Made by a program: the position numbers and the translations under genes. From positions 147,291 through 211,290 of the forward strand of contig JADZFD010000032.1 of NCBI GenBank assembly GCA_020850225.1: DNA of 64,000 nt, written 5' to 3'. Below, in pieces: positions 1 through 10,452 of this stretch. Position 1 is the stretch's first letter; every line of letters starts with the position of its first letter. The notes beneath the pieces are model-generated. The model did no database searches, was not told the DNA's origin, and saw only the letters and a list, made by a program, of their open reading frames with translations. The DNA comes from Saprospiraceae bacterium. GTDB lineage: Bacteria > Bacteroidota > Bacteroidia > Chitinophagales > Saprospiraceae.

Positions 1-875
1 TGGGTGCCGTCTTTTACAGCCACATAAGTGCCACGACCTTTATTGTTGACAAGCGTATTGTTGATCAGGTATAATTCATGTGGACTGGTATTTGTCAGAC
101 CTTCCAAGCCAAATCCAACAAGATTTGAATTTTCACCTTTTTCTCCCTGCTGGATTATATTGCCCATTATGATAGATGTTCCACCGTTGGGTAAATCGAT
201 TTCCCGGCTGGCTGTTCCGGACTTTTCATTACTGATACGGTTGTACAGAATGTAATTGACACGGGCACGTGATTTCAGTTCATGCCCGATGTTGCAGTGA
301 TGAGCATAATTAAACCTGAATATCAACGTATCAATATGATTGATGTAGAGGTTGTGCGTGTAACCATCACCATGCCCGTTGTATGCAAATTCGCAGTGCT
401 CTATCAGGTAGGTACATGGTGTAAAATTTCCGGCCAGAATGCCGTTTTCATTATGATGAAAATAACAATTGCGTATCGTAAGGTTAAGTCCTTCACCCCT
501 GATACCTGCTCCATTCCTGTCTTTGGAAGTACTTTCGGAAAATTCAATCCATTCTATGGTAGTATTATTGCCCTGAATAACCCAGATAGCTTTTTCACCC
601 CAGCTTTTACCATTGGATTTGAGATGAGCATAACCGCCGATTCCTCTGATTATCAGATTATTTGCCGTCCATCTGCAAACGTCTGATAAATAGATTCCGG
701 CATCTATTTCGACTATATCGCCATCTTTTACCAAGGATGCAACCTGAGACGGAAGGGTATAGGTATGTGTTGGACCGACCTTCCAAACATTGCCGAAAAT
801 GGTTGATTGTATACAAAAAATGAATACATGTGTCAGAAGCAAGTTAATTGTTTTGTGAGATATCATTTGCAACAT
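1..875 (-). CDS. Secreted right-handed parallel beta-helix protein, C-terminus cut by window edge
   Basis: An open frame runs without a stop from an ATG at 875 down to base 1 (291 codons visible). An alternative ATG lies at 866. The N-terminus has a hydrophobic stretch (NLLLTHVFIFCIQSTIFG) that looks like a signal peptide. The mature part has short repeats of the beta-helix type, such as NNLIIRGIGG, NTTIEWIEF, NLTIRNCYFHHNENGI and THNLYINHIDTLIFRFNYAHH, each contributing strands and Asn-rich turns. This fold is shared by pectate-lyase-like polysaccharide lyases and by many exported proteins of unknown role, and no catalytic residues can be assigned. A function in polysaccharide binding or cleavage is inference only. 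It lies 117 bases downstream of the sugar transporter on the same strand. The C-terminus, and any T9SS sorting domain, is outside the window. Confidence 0.8.
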   Translation of the reverse strand, partial: MLQMISHKTINLLLTHVFIFCIQSTIFGNVWKVGPTHTYTLPSQVASLVKDGDIVEIDAGIYLSDVCRWTANNLIIRGIGGYAHLKSNGKSWGEKAIWVIQGNNTTIEWIEFSESTSKDRNGAGIRGEGLNLTIRNCYFHHNENGILAGNFTPCTYLIEHCEFAYNGHGDGYTHNLYINHIDTLIFRFNYAHHCNIGHELKSRARVNYILYNRISNEKSGTASREIDLPNGGTSIIMGNIIQQGEKGENSNLVGFGLEGLTNTSPHELYLINNTLVNNKGRGTYVAVKDGT

Positions 876-992
876 AAGTGGTTGTTTGGGTTAGTTATTT
901 ATAAAAATGAATTCCTCTACCGATTCAAATACATGAATTACGATTTAAACCTACCAACAATAATAGTCATGATTTATGATAAAAAAATAGGT

Positions 993-2351
993 TTATCCGT
1001 TTAATAAAATCTTATCGTCATTATCCTGAACAAATAGCGTAGCAAGGGCTCCAAGTAATAAAAAAACACCGGCAATAACGATAGCATAAATAGAATGATT
1101 GCCATAAAAGTGTTTCAACAGTACACCACCCATTAATCCATTTACAATCTGAGGGATAGTTATAAAAAAATTGAAAAGTCCCATATAAATACCCATTTTC
1201 AAAGCGGGTACCGAACCGGCAAGCATTGCGTAGGGCATGGCAAGAATACTTGCCCAGGCTATGCCTACTCCAATCATCGATATATACAACAAGTCAGGAT
1301 TACTGATATAATAGATGGATATCAATCCAATACCACCACATATCAGTGAGATCATATGCGTGTATTTTCTGCCTATTCTGGAAGCTATCAACGGCAGGGC
1401 AAAGGCATAAATTGCTGAAACCAGATTGTAAAATCCAAAGATAGAACCCACCATGTTACCGGCTTCCTGAAACTGTGGAGACGTCGTATCATTGGCCTGT
1501 AAGCCATATATGTGCTCAGCTATTGCCGGAGTACTGTATACCCACATACCAAACAATGCAAACCAGGAACAGAACTGAACCAAACCCAATTGACGCATAG
1601 TAAAAGGCATTTCCTTAAAATCCCTGAAAATACTGGATACCAACAATGATTTTTCAGTAGGTTTGTCTTCTACTTGTTGAACGTCTTCAAATGATTTTAA
1701 TTCTTCCGGATTATATTCTGATGTTGTAACAATCGTGCGGATAATGGCAGCCATCAGGATTATGGCGCCGATGATGAATGCATAGATGACATTATCCGGT
1801 ACATGTCCTGGTGCAGACTGAGCAGAAACATTGAACCAGGATACCAGTATATTCGGAAGCCAGGAACCAATAACAGCACCTAAACCGATTAATATGGTTT
1901 GAATGGCAAATCCCGCCGTTCGCTGGTCAGTAGACAGTTTGTCAGCAACCAGTGCCCGGAATGGTTCCATGGCAACATTAAATGAAACGTCCATAATCAT
2001 AAGCATACCTGCACCTACCCACAGTGCCGGTAGGAATGCTGTAAATAAAGCGGCATTGGGCATGAGCATCAATCCAATGGAGGCCATGATAGCACCTATC
2101 AGAAAGAATGGTCTTCTTCTGCCCATTTTTGTCCAGGTATTGTCGCTGTAATGACCTATAATGGGTTGTACAATCATTCCGGTGATCGGTGCAACCAGCC
2201 AAAACCAGCCCAACTCATGTGTGTCGGCACCTAATGTCTGTAATATACGGGATGCATTGGCATTCTGAAGGGCAAAACCTGTCTGAATTCCCAAAAATCC
2301 AAAACTCATGTTCCAGATAGCACTTACAGGTAAGATTGGTTTTTTCATCAA
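993..2351 (-). CDS. MFS sugar transporter, SLC45/sucrose-maltose type
   Basis: A 452-residue polytopic membrane protein with about twelve hydrophobic segments, the usual length for the major facilitator superfamily. The loop between helices 2 and 3 carries SDNTWTKMGRRRPFF (residues 69-83), matching the SDxxxxxxGRRRPF signature of the SLC45/plant sucrose carrier (GPH-like) group. The N-terminal NMSFGFLGIQTGFALQNANASRI is also typical of bacterial members. A cytoplasmic loop near residues 215-235 is rich in Glu and Asp. It starts 25 bases after the GH13 gene on the same strand, so the two are probably co-transcribed. That pairing suggests import of maltose or short alpha-glucans which the neighbouring enzyme then processes. 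The family is clear; the substrate is inferred from the neighbour. Confidence 0.88.
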   Translation of the reverse strand: MMKKPILPVSAIWNMSFGFLGIQTGFALQNANASRILQTLGADTHELGWFWLVAPITGMIVQPIIGHYSDNTWTKMGRRRPFFLIGAIMASIGLMLMPNAALFTAFLPALWVGAGMLMIMDVSFNVAMEPFRALVADKLSTDQRTAGFAIQTILIGLGAVIGSWLPNILVSWFNVSAQSAPGHVPDNVIYAFIIGAIILMAAIIRTIVTTSEYNPEELKSFEDVQQVEDKPTEKSLLVSSIFRDFKEMPFTMRQLGLVQFCSWFALFGMWVYSTPAIAEHIYGLQANDTTSPQFQEAGNMVGSIFGFYNLVSAIYAFALPLIASRIGRKYTHMISLICGGIGLISIYYISNPDLLYISMIGVGIAWASILAMPYAMLAGSVPALKMGIYMGLFNFFITIPQIVNGLMGGVLLKHFYGNHSIYAIVIAGVFLLLGALATLFVQDNDDKILLNG

Positions 2352-2376
2352 TTATGATTTTGTTATATTGTGTCCG

Positions 2377-3663
2377 TTATTGAATAATGAGATAGGTCCA
2401 GGGTTGCATACGGATGTTGTCTCCAGTGTGGATGTTGTACATTCTCTGTGTAAAAACTTCTTCTCCGGCAATATCTCTGTCTGCATTGAAAATCTGGAGC
2501 TGGTGGCTGAGATTGATGATTACTGTAACAGTATTATTGTCCGATTTTCGCTGAAAAGCAAAGATATGATTATGTGGGCTAATTCGCATAAGAACGCCCC
2601 CGTAGAAAGCGTTCCAAAGTGCTGGATTACGATGTTTTAGCTGGAGTAATTTGCTGTAAAAATCAGCATATGCATAGTGATTGAATCCGATATCGTCTTT
2701 GTCGAAAAATTTCAACCGCTGCGGCATGGGTTCTTCCTGACCGGAATATATCAGGGGTACACCATTGAGTGTGGCAGTCAGTACGGCAAATGCCTGGTGT
2801 GCTTCACCCATGCGTTCGATTTCCGAACCAGACCATGAGTTTTCATCGTGATTGGATGTAAAAAAAAGATAGGCACCCTGTGTTAGTTTGGGATATTCAT
2901 CCTGATACCATTTGTCAATGGCTGTAACATCCTGTTTGCCTTGTGCTATCTGATTGAGGATGTGATGCATCGACCAGCAATAGATGATATTGAAAAGTCC
3001 TGTTGTTGTATGTTGGTGATCTTCTGATTCTGCTATCAAAAGTATGTCCTGTTTGACGGCGCGTAATCTTCGGTTAGCTTCTTCCCAGAAATCCATCGGA
3101 ACCAGCATAGCCATATCCTGACGGAAACCATCCAGATTGTATTCGGCCATGCAGTACAGCATCTCTGCAATCATCGTCTCCCGCATGGATGTATTGTCAT
3201 AGTTCAATTCTGCTACGTCTTCCCAGCCTAAGAGCTGTCCCTGATTGTCTAAAGGTTCAGTAATGTGTCCATCACGGTTAAGTGTGTAAAATTCGGGTCT
3301 TTTATGAATCCATTCGTGATCCCATCCTGTATGGTTGGGCACCCAGTCAATAATGACCCTTAAACCCAGGTCATGAGCCGATTTGACTAATTTTTTGAAA
3401 TCTTTCTTACTGCCGAACTCAGGATTGATATCCCTGTAGCCGGAAACTGAATAGTAACTGCCAAGACTTCCTTTGCGCTTTGTTTTACTAATAGGAAAAA
3501 TGGGCATGAACCAGAGCACATCAACATCCATATCCCTGAGCCTTTTCAAATGTACCGAAAATGCATTGAATGTACCTTCTGGCGTATATTGACGGATATT
3601 GACCTCATAGATATTGATATTTTTAGACCATGCAGGCCATATGTTTAATGGTGCTTGCGTCAT
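2377..3663 (-). CDS. GH13 alpha-amylase-family glycoside hydrolase (cytoplasmic)
   Basis: A 428-residue GH13 enzyme. The (beta/alpha)8 barrel motifs are complete: DWVPNH (residues 106-111), GFRQD with nucleophile Asp183, the general acid in AESE (Glu212), and NHDEN with the transition-state Asp273. Domain B is short and a small C-terminal beta domain follows (from about 360). There is no signal peptide or lipobox, so it should act in the cytoplasm on imported malto-oligosaccharides, hydrolysing or transferring alpha-1,4-linked glucose. The start sits 110 bases past the end of recB; the SLC45-like transporter follows 25 bases later. Exact specificity (amylase, maltogenic amylase, glucosyltransferase) cannot be settled from the motifs. 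Confidence 0.9.
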   Translation of the reverse strand: MTQAPLNIWPAWSKNINIYEVNIRQYTPEGTFNAFSVHLKRLRDMDVDVLWFMPIFPISKTKRKGSLGSYYSVSGYRDINPEFGSKKDFKKLVKSAHDLGLRVIIDWVPNHTGWDHEWIHKRPEFYTLNRDGHITEPLDNQGQLLGWEDVAELNYDNTSMRETMIAEMLYCMAEYNLDGFRQDMAMLVPMDFWEEANRRLRAVKQDILLIAESEDHQHTTTGLFNIIYCWSMHHILNQIAQGKQDVTAIDKWYQDEYPKLTQGAYLFFTSNHDENSWSGSEIERMGEAHQAFAVLTATLNGVPLIYSGQEEPMPQRLKFFDKDDIGFNHYAYADFYSKLLQLKHRNPALWNAFYGGVLMRISPHNHIFAFQRKSDNNTVTVIINLSHQLQIFNADRDIAGEEVFTQRMYNIHTGDNIRMQPWTYLIIQ

Positions 3664-3773
3664 GTTTGATTATTCACTCATTACAAAATATGAAGCAATA
3701 TCGCAATATTTATGGATTGCATGTATGCAAAATGGAAAAATGTTTATTTAAAGAGGTTGTAATTTATACTAAT

Positions 3774-6700
3774 TCACCCAAACAGCCTTTCCATTTTCTT
3801 TATCTGATCCAATCTTGGTTTATAATAAAAAATACCGTGGTTACTATCTTTTCTTACACCTCTTAAAAAAAGATATATTACGCCTCCAAAATCTCTTGTA
3901 TAATCGAATGACGCACCTTTCCTGAATTGAAGGTATTTCCGGATGGCATAACTATATATGAGATATTGTAAATGATAATTATTATCCGACATGGCTTCTG
4001 ATGTTTTGTTCGTTGTATATGCATCCAGGCTGTATCCAAGGTGATTGGATTTCCAGTCAAGAATATAATATTGCCCTCCATATTCGAAAAACAAGTCGAT
4101 TTTTCCGTTCATCATTCCAGCAACTTCGTTATATTTTTCTCCTGTTATAATACCTCCCGGCATCAGATCCATCAATTGTGTCACGTTGAAATCGGATATG
4201 GGAAAATCAAATTCAAACTCATGCAAACATTGTGATAATGGTACATCAGACAATTTCAGATTGCCTGTTTCTACATGAATATCCGTATACATAACATGTT
4301 CGAGCAATTGGAATATATACTCAGTGAAGTTGTTGGATTTATTAGAAAAATATTGCTTTGTTGCTCTCTCTATTACTTGACTCCAGATGTCGGATTGGGT
4401 GAAGTCGATGTGTTCCATTATGTAATGCAGGAAATTGCCTGTATTGCTGCCTTTAGGCAAATCATTGAAAATAAACGCTTCATATCCTTCAGTTTCGGTA
4501 ATTATATTGTTCCTGAAAGGTTTTTCAGGATGCCTGGCAATACTACTGTAACTGACCTTACTCCAGTTGATATCTTTGAGAGAAAACAGGTCAGGTTTCA
4601 ATAACTTTTGAGATGTTTCATGGTTTGGAGCGGTATATTTCGATTTGGATTTTCTTACATATTGCTCCTGAAAAGTTTGAATAAGTGAGTTGTTTTCTAT
4701 CTCTTTTGTAAAAAAAGAAAGTGTAGAATTACTTACATTAGTTTTACTATTAAAAATAAAACATGCATAAGCGGCACGGGTTAATGTTACATATAGTAGC
4801 CGTCTGTTTTCCTGCTGTTGTTGTTTATCGTAGAGTATCTTTTCTCCTTCTTCCAGTTGGCCGTATAATGCCGTAACATAGATGCCATTGTCATCTCTGA
4901 AACCTACCATATTATTATTTTTATTTGCCGTCGCAAAGTCAGAATCAGCAGCGAATACAATGCGATATTCCAATCCTTTACTTTTATGAATGGTAACAAT
5001 TTTAACCGATTCTTCATCGTTTTCTATCCGTTGTTCCCATTCATCGTCGCTGCTCTGATCTTTCTTGAGATTGACTTTCAGCCAGTTGATTAGCTCAGGT
5101 GGACTAAAATTGCGCCGATGCTCTGTTTTATATAACATCTCAGTGAGATGAAGCAGATTTGTCAATTTCCTTTCACCATTATTTTCATCAGGGTGTAACA
5201 GTTTTTGCCTTATATCAAAATCGTGATAAAGTTGCGTCAGAGCGCTGTAGATACTTCTGGACTTCCATAGTTCGTGGTAAGAACGGAATATTTCGGTAGC
5301 TTTTTCAATATCCATGCTCAGAATATTTTTAATATCATAATGAAACATCGTTAAAGCTAACACACGTCGAATATTGGATTTGACGGGCAGGAGCATAGCT
5401 TCCACAATATAGACAAGTTCTCTGGCCTGATCCGATTGAAGGATTTTGTCATCAGAAACAGTCACAGCCGGAATGCCCAGTTTGGATAACTCTTCTTTGA
5501 TGTGCAAACCTTTTTTATTTGTTCTTACTATAATACCTATATCGGACGGTCTGACTGGCCGTTGTGACTTTGTTGGAATATCGTATATTGAATAATCCGG
5601 TTGAGACAACATATCTAATATCAAACCAGTCAAATTCTGTAGAGTACCTTCAATTTTGGTAGAATCATAGATACTAACCGGAATACATGGCTGATTTTGA
5701 TACAGCAGCTGGCCTATTGTATTCTCAGCAGGTGACTGAACATTATGGTAATCTATTCTATCCTCATCACTGCCATAGTGAAAAGTATCAAAGTCTGGTT
5801 TCGGCAGAAAAAAATGATTGAGTGCATCCAGAAGCTGGCCTGTCGAACGATAATTGATATTCATACTATAAAGCCTGTCAACGTGATTGCGTGCATCAAA
5901 GTAGGTTGCAATATCAGCCCTTCTCCATCCGTAAATGGATTGCTTGGGATCTCCGATATAAAACATAATGGACCTCTGATGAAAGGCTGTATTGAATATT
6001 TCATACTGAAGTTTGTCAGTGTCCTGAAATTCGTCTATAAAAACAGCCTTGTACTTGTTTTGCAGCCGTACTGCCAGGTTTGTGTTTTTGCCGGATACCA
6101 GCGACTTGTGCAGCTTGTTTATCATATCATCGAAGGAGATAAGATTATTGGTCATCTTATAGCTTTCAATCCTGGGTACGATGATCTGAATGGCAGTTGC
6201 ATACAGGTAATTTGCCGCTAGCTTACCTGTTATTTTTGATTCTTCTTTATTTTTGATTTGCTTAGTAACCAGTTCCTTTAATTCAGGAAATAAATTATCA
6301 ATATAATTAGTTTCTATTTTTTTCTCAAATATGGCTAAAAAAGTCTCTGGATGGTTGATGCTATTTTCAAATGCTTTTTTAGCAAAACTGTTCCTGTTAC
6401 ATGCTTCAATTATATAGGATTTATTTACAGATATATAATTGAATATTTTAGTTTTCAAATCAAGTATTTGAATTTGTAACTCAGAAAGTATTTCCAGATA
6501 TTCCTGTTGTTTTGCCTCATCAAGCAAATATATTTCAGTTGAATCATAAAATTTATAACTTTTACCACTGAGATATTCCTGGATTACTTTTGTTATTTGG
6601 TTTAGATTTACTTCTGAATCCATTAGTCCGGCAAGCAATTTTTCATGAATGACAGTGACTTGTTTTCTCCAGAATTCCTGTACTTCTTTTTCAATTATAT

Positions 6701-7151
6701 CTGAAGTGTCTGGGATTAATTCAGTACTAAAAAGTTGTCCTGTCTCGAAGGCAAATTCATTCAGCGTCACCTGAGCAAATCCATGAATGGTCATTACATT
6801 GATTTCGTCCAGATTGATTACAGCTGTATCTAACAACTCTGAAACAATATCTTTGCCGGTGAGGTCTACTATTTTTTTTATGGTTGCGTCCCGGATATCT
6901 TCACCCTTACTATAACGGGAAGCCTGTCTTACAAAGTTGCGGATGCGGTCATCCAATTCAGCAACAGCAGCCTTTGTAAATGTAACCATCAATATCTCCT
7001 GAAGAGGAATATTTTTCTCCAGAATAAGACGTAGAACCAAGATTGCTATGGAATAGGTCTTTCCTGTTCCGGCACTTGCTTCAATGAGATTACTTCCTTC
7101 CAATGGAACAGTCATTACGTCAAAAGGAGTAGCTTGTTTTGATATGGACAT
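3774..7151 (-). CDS. recB: Exodeoxyribonuclease V subunit beta (RecB helicase-nuclease)
   Basis: An 1125-residue UvrD/SF1A helicase fused to a RecB-family nuclease. The Walker A motif is EASAGTGKT (24-32), Walker B is DEFQDTD (373-379), motif III is GDPKQSIYGWRRAD (400-413), and motifs V/VI are HKSKGLEY and YVTLTRAAY. The C-terminal nuclease keeps its metal-binding residues: Asp1019, Asp1032 and Lys1034 in LDWKS, and the QxxxY motif at Gln1062/Tyr1066. Both activities should therefore be intact. RecB drives 3'-5' unwinding and carries the only nuclease of RecBCD, resecting double-strand breaks and loading RecA. It is the last gene of recD-recC-recB, 73 bases after recC. It is somewhat shorter than the E. 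coli protein (about 1180), as usual for non-enterobacterial forms. Confidence 0.95.
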   Translation of the reverse strand: MSISKQATPFDVMTVPLEGSNLIEASAGTGKTYSIAILVLRLILEKNIPLQEILMVTFTKAAVAELDDRIRNFVRQASRYSKGEDIRDATIKKIVDLTGKDIVSELLDTAVINLDEINVMTIHGFAQVTLNEFAFETGQLFSTELIPDTSDIIEKEVQEFWRKQVTVIHEKLLAGLMDSEVNLNQITKVIQEYLSGKSYKFYDSTEIYLLDEAKQQEYLEILSELQIQILDLKTKIFNYISVNKSYIIEACNRNSFAKKAFENSINHPETFLAIFEKKIETNYIDNLFPELKELVTKQIKNKEESKITGKLAANYLYATAIQIIVPRIESYKMTNNLISFDDMINKLHKSLVSGKNTNLAVRLQNKYKAVFIDEFQDTDKLQYEIFNTAFHQRSIMFYIGDPKQSIYGWRRADIATYFDARNHVDRLYSMNINYRSTGQLLDALNHFFLPKPDFDTFHYGSDEDRIDYHNVQSPAENTIGQLLYQNQPCIPVSIYDSTKIEGTLQNLTGLILDMLSQPDYSIYDIPTKSQRPVRPSDIGIIVRTNKKGLHIKEELSKLGIPAVTVSDDKILQSDQARELVYIVEAMLLPVKSNIRRVLALTMFHYDIKNILSMDIEKATEIFRSYHELWKSRSIYSALTQLYHDFDIRQKLLHPDENNGERKLTNLLHLTEMLYKTEHRRNFSPPELINWLKVNLKKDQSSDDEWEQRIENDEESVKIVTIHKSKGLEYRIVFAADSDFATANKNNNMVGFRDDNGIYVTALYGQLEEGEKILYDKQQQQENRRLLYVTLTRAAYACFIFNSKTNVSNSTLSFFTKEIENNSLIQTFQEQYVRKSKSKYTAPNHETSQKLLKPDLFSLKDINWSKVSYSSIARHPEKPFRNNIITETEGYEAFIFNDLPKGSNTGNFLHYIMEHIDFTQSDIWSQVIERATKQYFSNKSNNFTEYIFQLLEHVMYTDIHVETGNLKLSDVPLSQCLHEFEFDFPISDFNVTQLMDLMPGGIITGEKYNEVAGMMNGKIDLFFEYGGQYYILDWKSNHLGYSLDAYTTNKTSEAMSDNNYHLQYLIYSYAIRKYLQFRKGASFDYTRDFGGVIYLFLRGVRKDSNHGIFYYKPRLDQIKKMERLFG

Positions 7152-7224
7152 TGTGGATTATTTATGAGTATTTATTGCAGTTTATGCATATTTTTCTAAA
7201 AGGGTTCAATATTGATTTGCTAAT

Positions 7225-10200
7225 TTAAAACAAAATTTCATGCAGACAGGATTTTATCATTTTCCATGTTGCTTCTGCAACACCTTTGCATTGTTCATAT
7301 GCATCCGAATGATTGAAAGTTTCCCTTTCGTTGGCATACTTCAGGTAAATATCAATCTTGTCATCTGAATTGCTATTGAAATATTTATGTATTGATTTAT
7401 TATACCAATCCACATCAAAATGGCCGGATTTGTCAGCTTCGAATTCAAAAGAGAATGGAAGTATATTCCGGTGTCCTTCAGTATATATGGCTATGAGTCT
7501 TTGTAGCCGAAGGATAGCTTCATCTCTGGAAAGCTTTGTGACTGAATACATTTTCTTCTCAGTATTGTTGATATAAATAACCTGTGCCGGATGATCAGCA
7601 GCAGCAAGAACAAGTGCTGTCAGATATGCCTGGAATTGATACTTGGCGTAGCTTTTTGAAAAAGAATACTGTACTACCTTATCTCCGAAAATATTATCAA
7701 TAACGCCTGTAAGAATTGTGTCACCTATGGTTAAATTAAGTGAATAGCATTCATTGTTATGTCCTGCAGCTATACGTCCCATCATATCCTTTACATATTG
7801 AATTTCTTCAAGGTTTTTATCAATAGCAACTACCCCACTATTTTTCAGGGTCAGAAATCCTTTTTTAACGCCTTGTAGTCTGAATTTGTCGTATTCTGCA
7901 TTATCTATAGATAATAGATCATTCCTCAGGCTCCATTTTTGAAGATTATCCAGTTCAAATATTTCTGTTTCATGTAAATCCAAATCTGTCTCATCTAAAT
8001 ATACATTCAATACATTATTATAAAATGCTTTTACCGGATTCCTGAAAAACGAAATGAGTTGGCTGAAAGTTATTTCATCCATTTCTTGAACAGGTATATC
8101 TGCTGTGCCTGACAATGACAATTCGCTTGCTTTTTTATCTGACATATAAGAATATAACCGTGGATTACCTGCGTTGTATTTACGGCTGTAGCTATGGAGT
8201 GGATGTCGCTGTACAAAGTTTTTTCTTACTTCATCAGGTTCACTGCTATGGGATGCTATATAATCAATTAACTCGTCAATCAGAGATGAAGGAGGTAAGT
8301 GTGAATTGTCTCTGACACTTTGTCCCAGATAACTGATATAGAGATAATCCCCGGCTGACAGCAATGTTTCTAGTAATAGATGTTTGTCATTCTCTTTGAG
8401 ATTTCTGTCGCCTCTTCTTGGATTTTTCAACATCAGGTCAAAACTAACCCGCTGATCTTTACGGGGAAATTTGTCAAAATTCATTCCAAGCAATGCAACT
8501 ACCCTGAATGGAATACTACGCATAGGTATGAGAGAACAGAAAGTTATACCATGACTGGCATAATTATGACTCCTGCGGTTAGATGACAATAGAGGTAGTA
8601 GCTGGTATATAAAAACTTCAAACGGAACCTTGCCTGTAAAAATACCGGACACAATGCTGTATTTACCAAGTTGTTGCTGTAATAAACGGAAGTCTTCCTG
8701 ATCATTATCTTCAGTGTCTCCAATAAATTCAGCTATAACTTCATGAACGTAGGCAACCCATTCATCAAGCGTTTTCTCACCTTGGCGATTTCTGATAAAA
8801 TGCTGCAGTGATTGTACAAAATGTGTAAATCGGACAACTTCAAGACTATCTCTTCCCTCGGTTATATCTACAGGATAAAAACTCGAATCACCTGTGATGA
8901 ATTCTTCTGATCCGGACATACATATACCATACATCAATCTGTTGAGACCGTATTCCCAACTAACATATATAGTTTCATCTTCACTGTTACCCTTATATCC
9001 GAAACGGATATTGGCTGCATCTGTCCATCGTCGTATTGATGTTGTATCCGTTATCTGAAACTGATTGCGAATAGAAGAATAATCGAGTAGACTGACTACT
9101 TTTTCAGAAGTGAATTCTTCCGCATGAATGGAGAGCAATGCATGTAAAGTATTGGTAATACTGTCGGAAACAGCATAGCTCTCATCCGTAATGGTATATC
9201 TGAAAGAATAGGGAGCATTGTCAAATACAGCCCTTATATAGGATGCATATGTATCAATATCAGAGACCATAACTACAATATCTCTGGCAGACAGTTGATT
9301 CGGGTGTGCATCCACACATTTAACAAGGTAATTGTATAATACTTCTACTTCCCGCAATGGACTGTAATTAGAATTAATCGTAATGGATCCATCGTTGATA
9401 ATATCAGATGAAAAATGTTTCTTTTCATTAGAATTATGATAAATGGCATGTTGAATTTTATGCAATAAAGTATCCTGTAAAGGCTCTTTTATACCGGAAT
9501 CATCATATATATTGTAATTTTCTTCATCTTTGAACAATAGATAAAATGTATCCTGTATCAGCTTTCCCCATCCAACGAGCAACGGATTGGCTATTGATTT
9601 TTCATCTTTGGGCAATCTCCCTTTGCGTTGCATATGGCTTATATATTTCTGACTCATATCTTCCAGCCAATATTGTTCAGGAGCAGGATTTTGGATCAAG
9701 AATCGAATTTCAATATGTTGGGCTATAAAATGGATGAGTTGTACATGATATTCAGTAATCAAACTGAGTCCAAAAAAATAGATTGCCGGTATTTTATGCC
9801 GAAGATTTTCAGATTTTGAGCGGTCTTGCAGTGCTTCAATAATGTATTTGCCTACTTTGGTTTTGTCCGGAAACAGATTGCCTGCGATATCCCTGATATA
9901 TCTCCAGAGCCATTTTTGCCAGTCGTCGCCTCCTTCACCGGCATCCCATTGCTCAATGATATCTGTCCGGTATATCTGATACTGATCCATCAGGTCGGCC
10001 ATTTTCACTGCCAGTGCCATGCGTTTTTGTCGTGCATTAACTTCCTTATGTGCATAATAGGCTGCTATATCCGGAAATTTGTGAATGAATATTTTCTCAT
10101 TCAAGCCCTGATAAAGTAGCCAAGACATGTCGCCGGAAGACAACGTTTGTCTGTGTTTACCTCCGGTCGCCTGGTAGATAAGCTGTATTGCATCATTGGG

Positions 10201-10389
10201 TTTCAGAAAATGAATGTTTGCGGCTATGCCCAATTTTTCAGCGAGCTGTATCCGTAGCCAGTTGTTCATCCCTTCAGTTTGTGTTACGATATAGACAGGT
10301 TCAAAAACGGGTGCTGTATGGCTCAGTTCCCCAGCTAATTGATTGACAAGGCTTTTTAATGAATTGGATACTTTAAGTTGAATTGCCAT
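7225..10389 (-). CDS. recC: Exodeoxyribonuclease V subunit gamma (RecC)
   Basis: A 1054-residue RecC-type protein. The N-terminus (residues 1-75) reads like other RecC proteins: EPVYIVTQTEGMNNWLRIQL followed by AEKLGIAANIHFLKPNDAIQ. There is no intact Walker A, as expected for the catalytically dead helicase scaffold. The stretch with SYLGQSVRDNSHLPPSSLID and the LRNDLL segment near the degenerate C-terminal nuclease domain are also RecC-like. RecC holds RecB and RecD together and in E. coli reads the Chi sequence. The gene lies 63 bases after recD and 73 before recB on the same strand, which supports the call. It is slightly shorter than E. coli RecC (1122). The recombination hotspot it recognises cannot be deduced from the sequence. 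Confidence 0.93.
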   Translation of the reverse strand: MAIQLKVSNSLKSLVNQLAGELSHTAPVFEPVYIVTQTEGMNNWLRIQLAEKLGIAANIHFLKPNDAIQLIYQATGGKHRQTLSSGDMSWLLYQGLNEKIFIHKFPDIAAYYAHKEVNARQKRMALAVKMADLMDQYQIYRTDIIEQWDAGEGGDDWQKWLWRYIRDIAGNLFPDKTKVGKYIIEALQDRSKSENLRHKIPAIYFFGLSLITEYHVQLIHFIAQHIEIRFLIQNPAPEQYWLEDMSQKYISHMQRKGRLPKDEKSIANPLLVGWGKLIQDTFYLLFKDEENYNIYDDSGIKEPLQDTLLHKIQHAIYHNSNEKKHFSSDIINDGSITINSNYSPLREVEVLYNYLVKCVDAHPNQLSARDIVVMVSDIDTYASYIRAVFDNAPYSFRYTITDESYAVSDSITNTLHALLSIHAEEFTSEKVVSLLDYSSIRNQFQITDTTSIRRWTDAANIRFGYKGNSEDETIYVSWEYGLNRLMYGICMSGSEEFITGDSSFYPVDITEGRDSLEVVRFTHFVQSLQHFIRNRQGEKTLDEWVAYVHEVIAEFIGDTEDNDQEDFRLLQQQLGKYSIVSGIFTGKVPFEVFIYQLLPLLSSNRRSHNYASHGITFCSLIPMRSIPFRVVALLGMNFDKFPRKDQRVSFDLMLKNPRRGDRNLKENDKHLLLETLLSAGDYLYISYLGQSVRDNSHLPPSSLIDELIDYIASHSSEPDEVRKNFVQRHPLHSYSRKYNAGNPRLYSYMSDKKASELSLSGTADIPVQEMDEITFSQLISFFRNPVKAFYNNVLNVYLDETDLDLHETEIFELDNLQKWSLRNDLLSIDNAEYDKFRLQGVKKGFLTLKNSGVVAIDKNLEEIQYVKDMMGRIAAGHNNECYSLNLTIGDTILTGVIDNIFGDKVVQYSFSKSYAKYQFQAYLTALVLAAADHPAQVIYINNTEKKMYSVTKLSRDEAILRLQRLIAIYTEGHRNILPFSFEFEADKSGHFDVDWYNKSIHKYFNSNSDDKIDIYLKYANERETFNHSDAYEQCKGVAEATWKMIKSCLHEILF

Positions 10390-10452
10390 ATATAAAATGT
10401 TAATAATATGTTCAATAAATAAAAAGAAGTATTTTATGTAAAATCACATGAA

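Noticed and set aside
28..686. Two plus-strand open frames over the first 700 bases
   Set aside because: They lie antisense to a better minus-strand frame with signal peptide and beta-helix repeats; their own translations show no domain.
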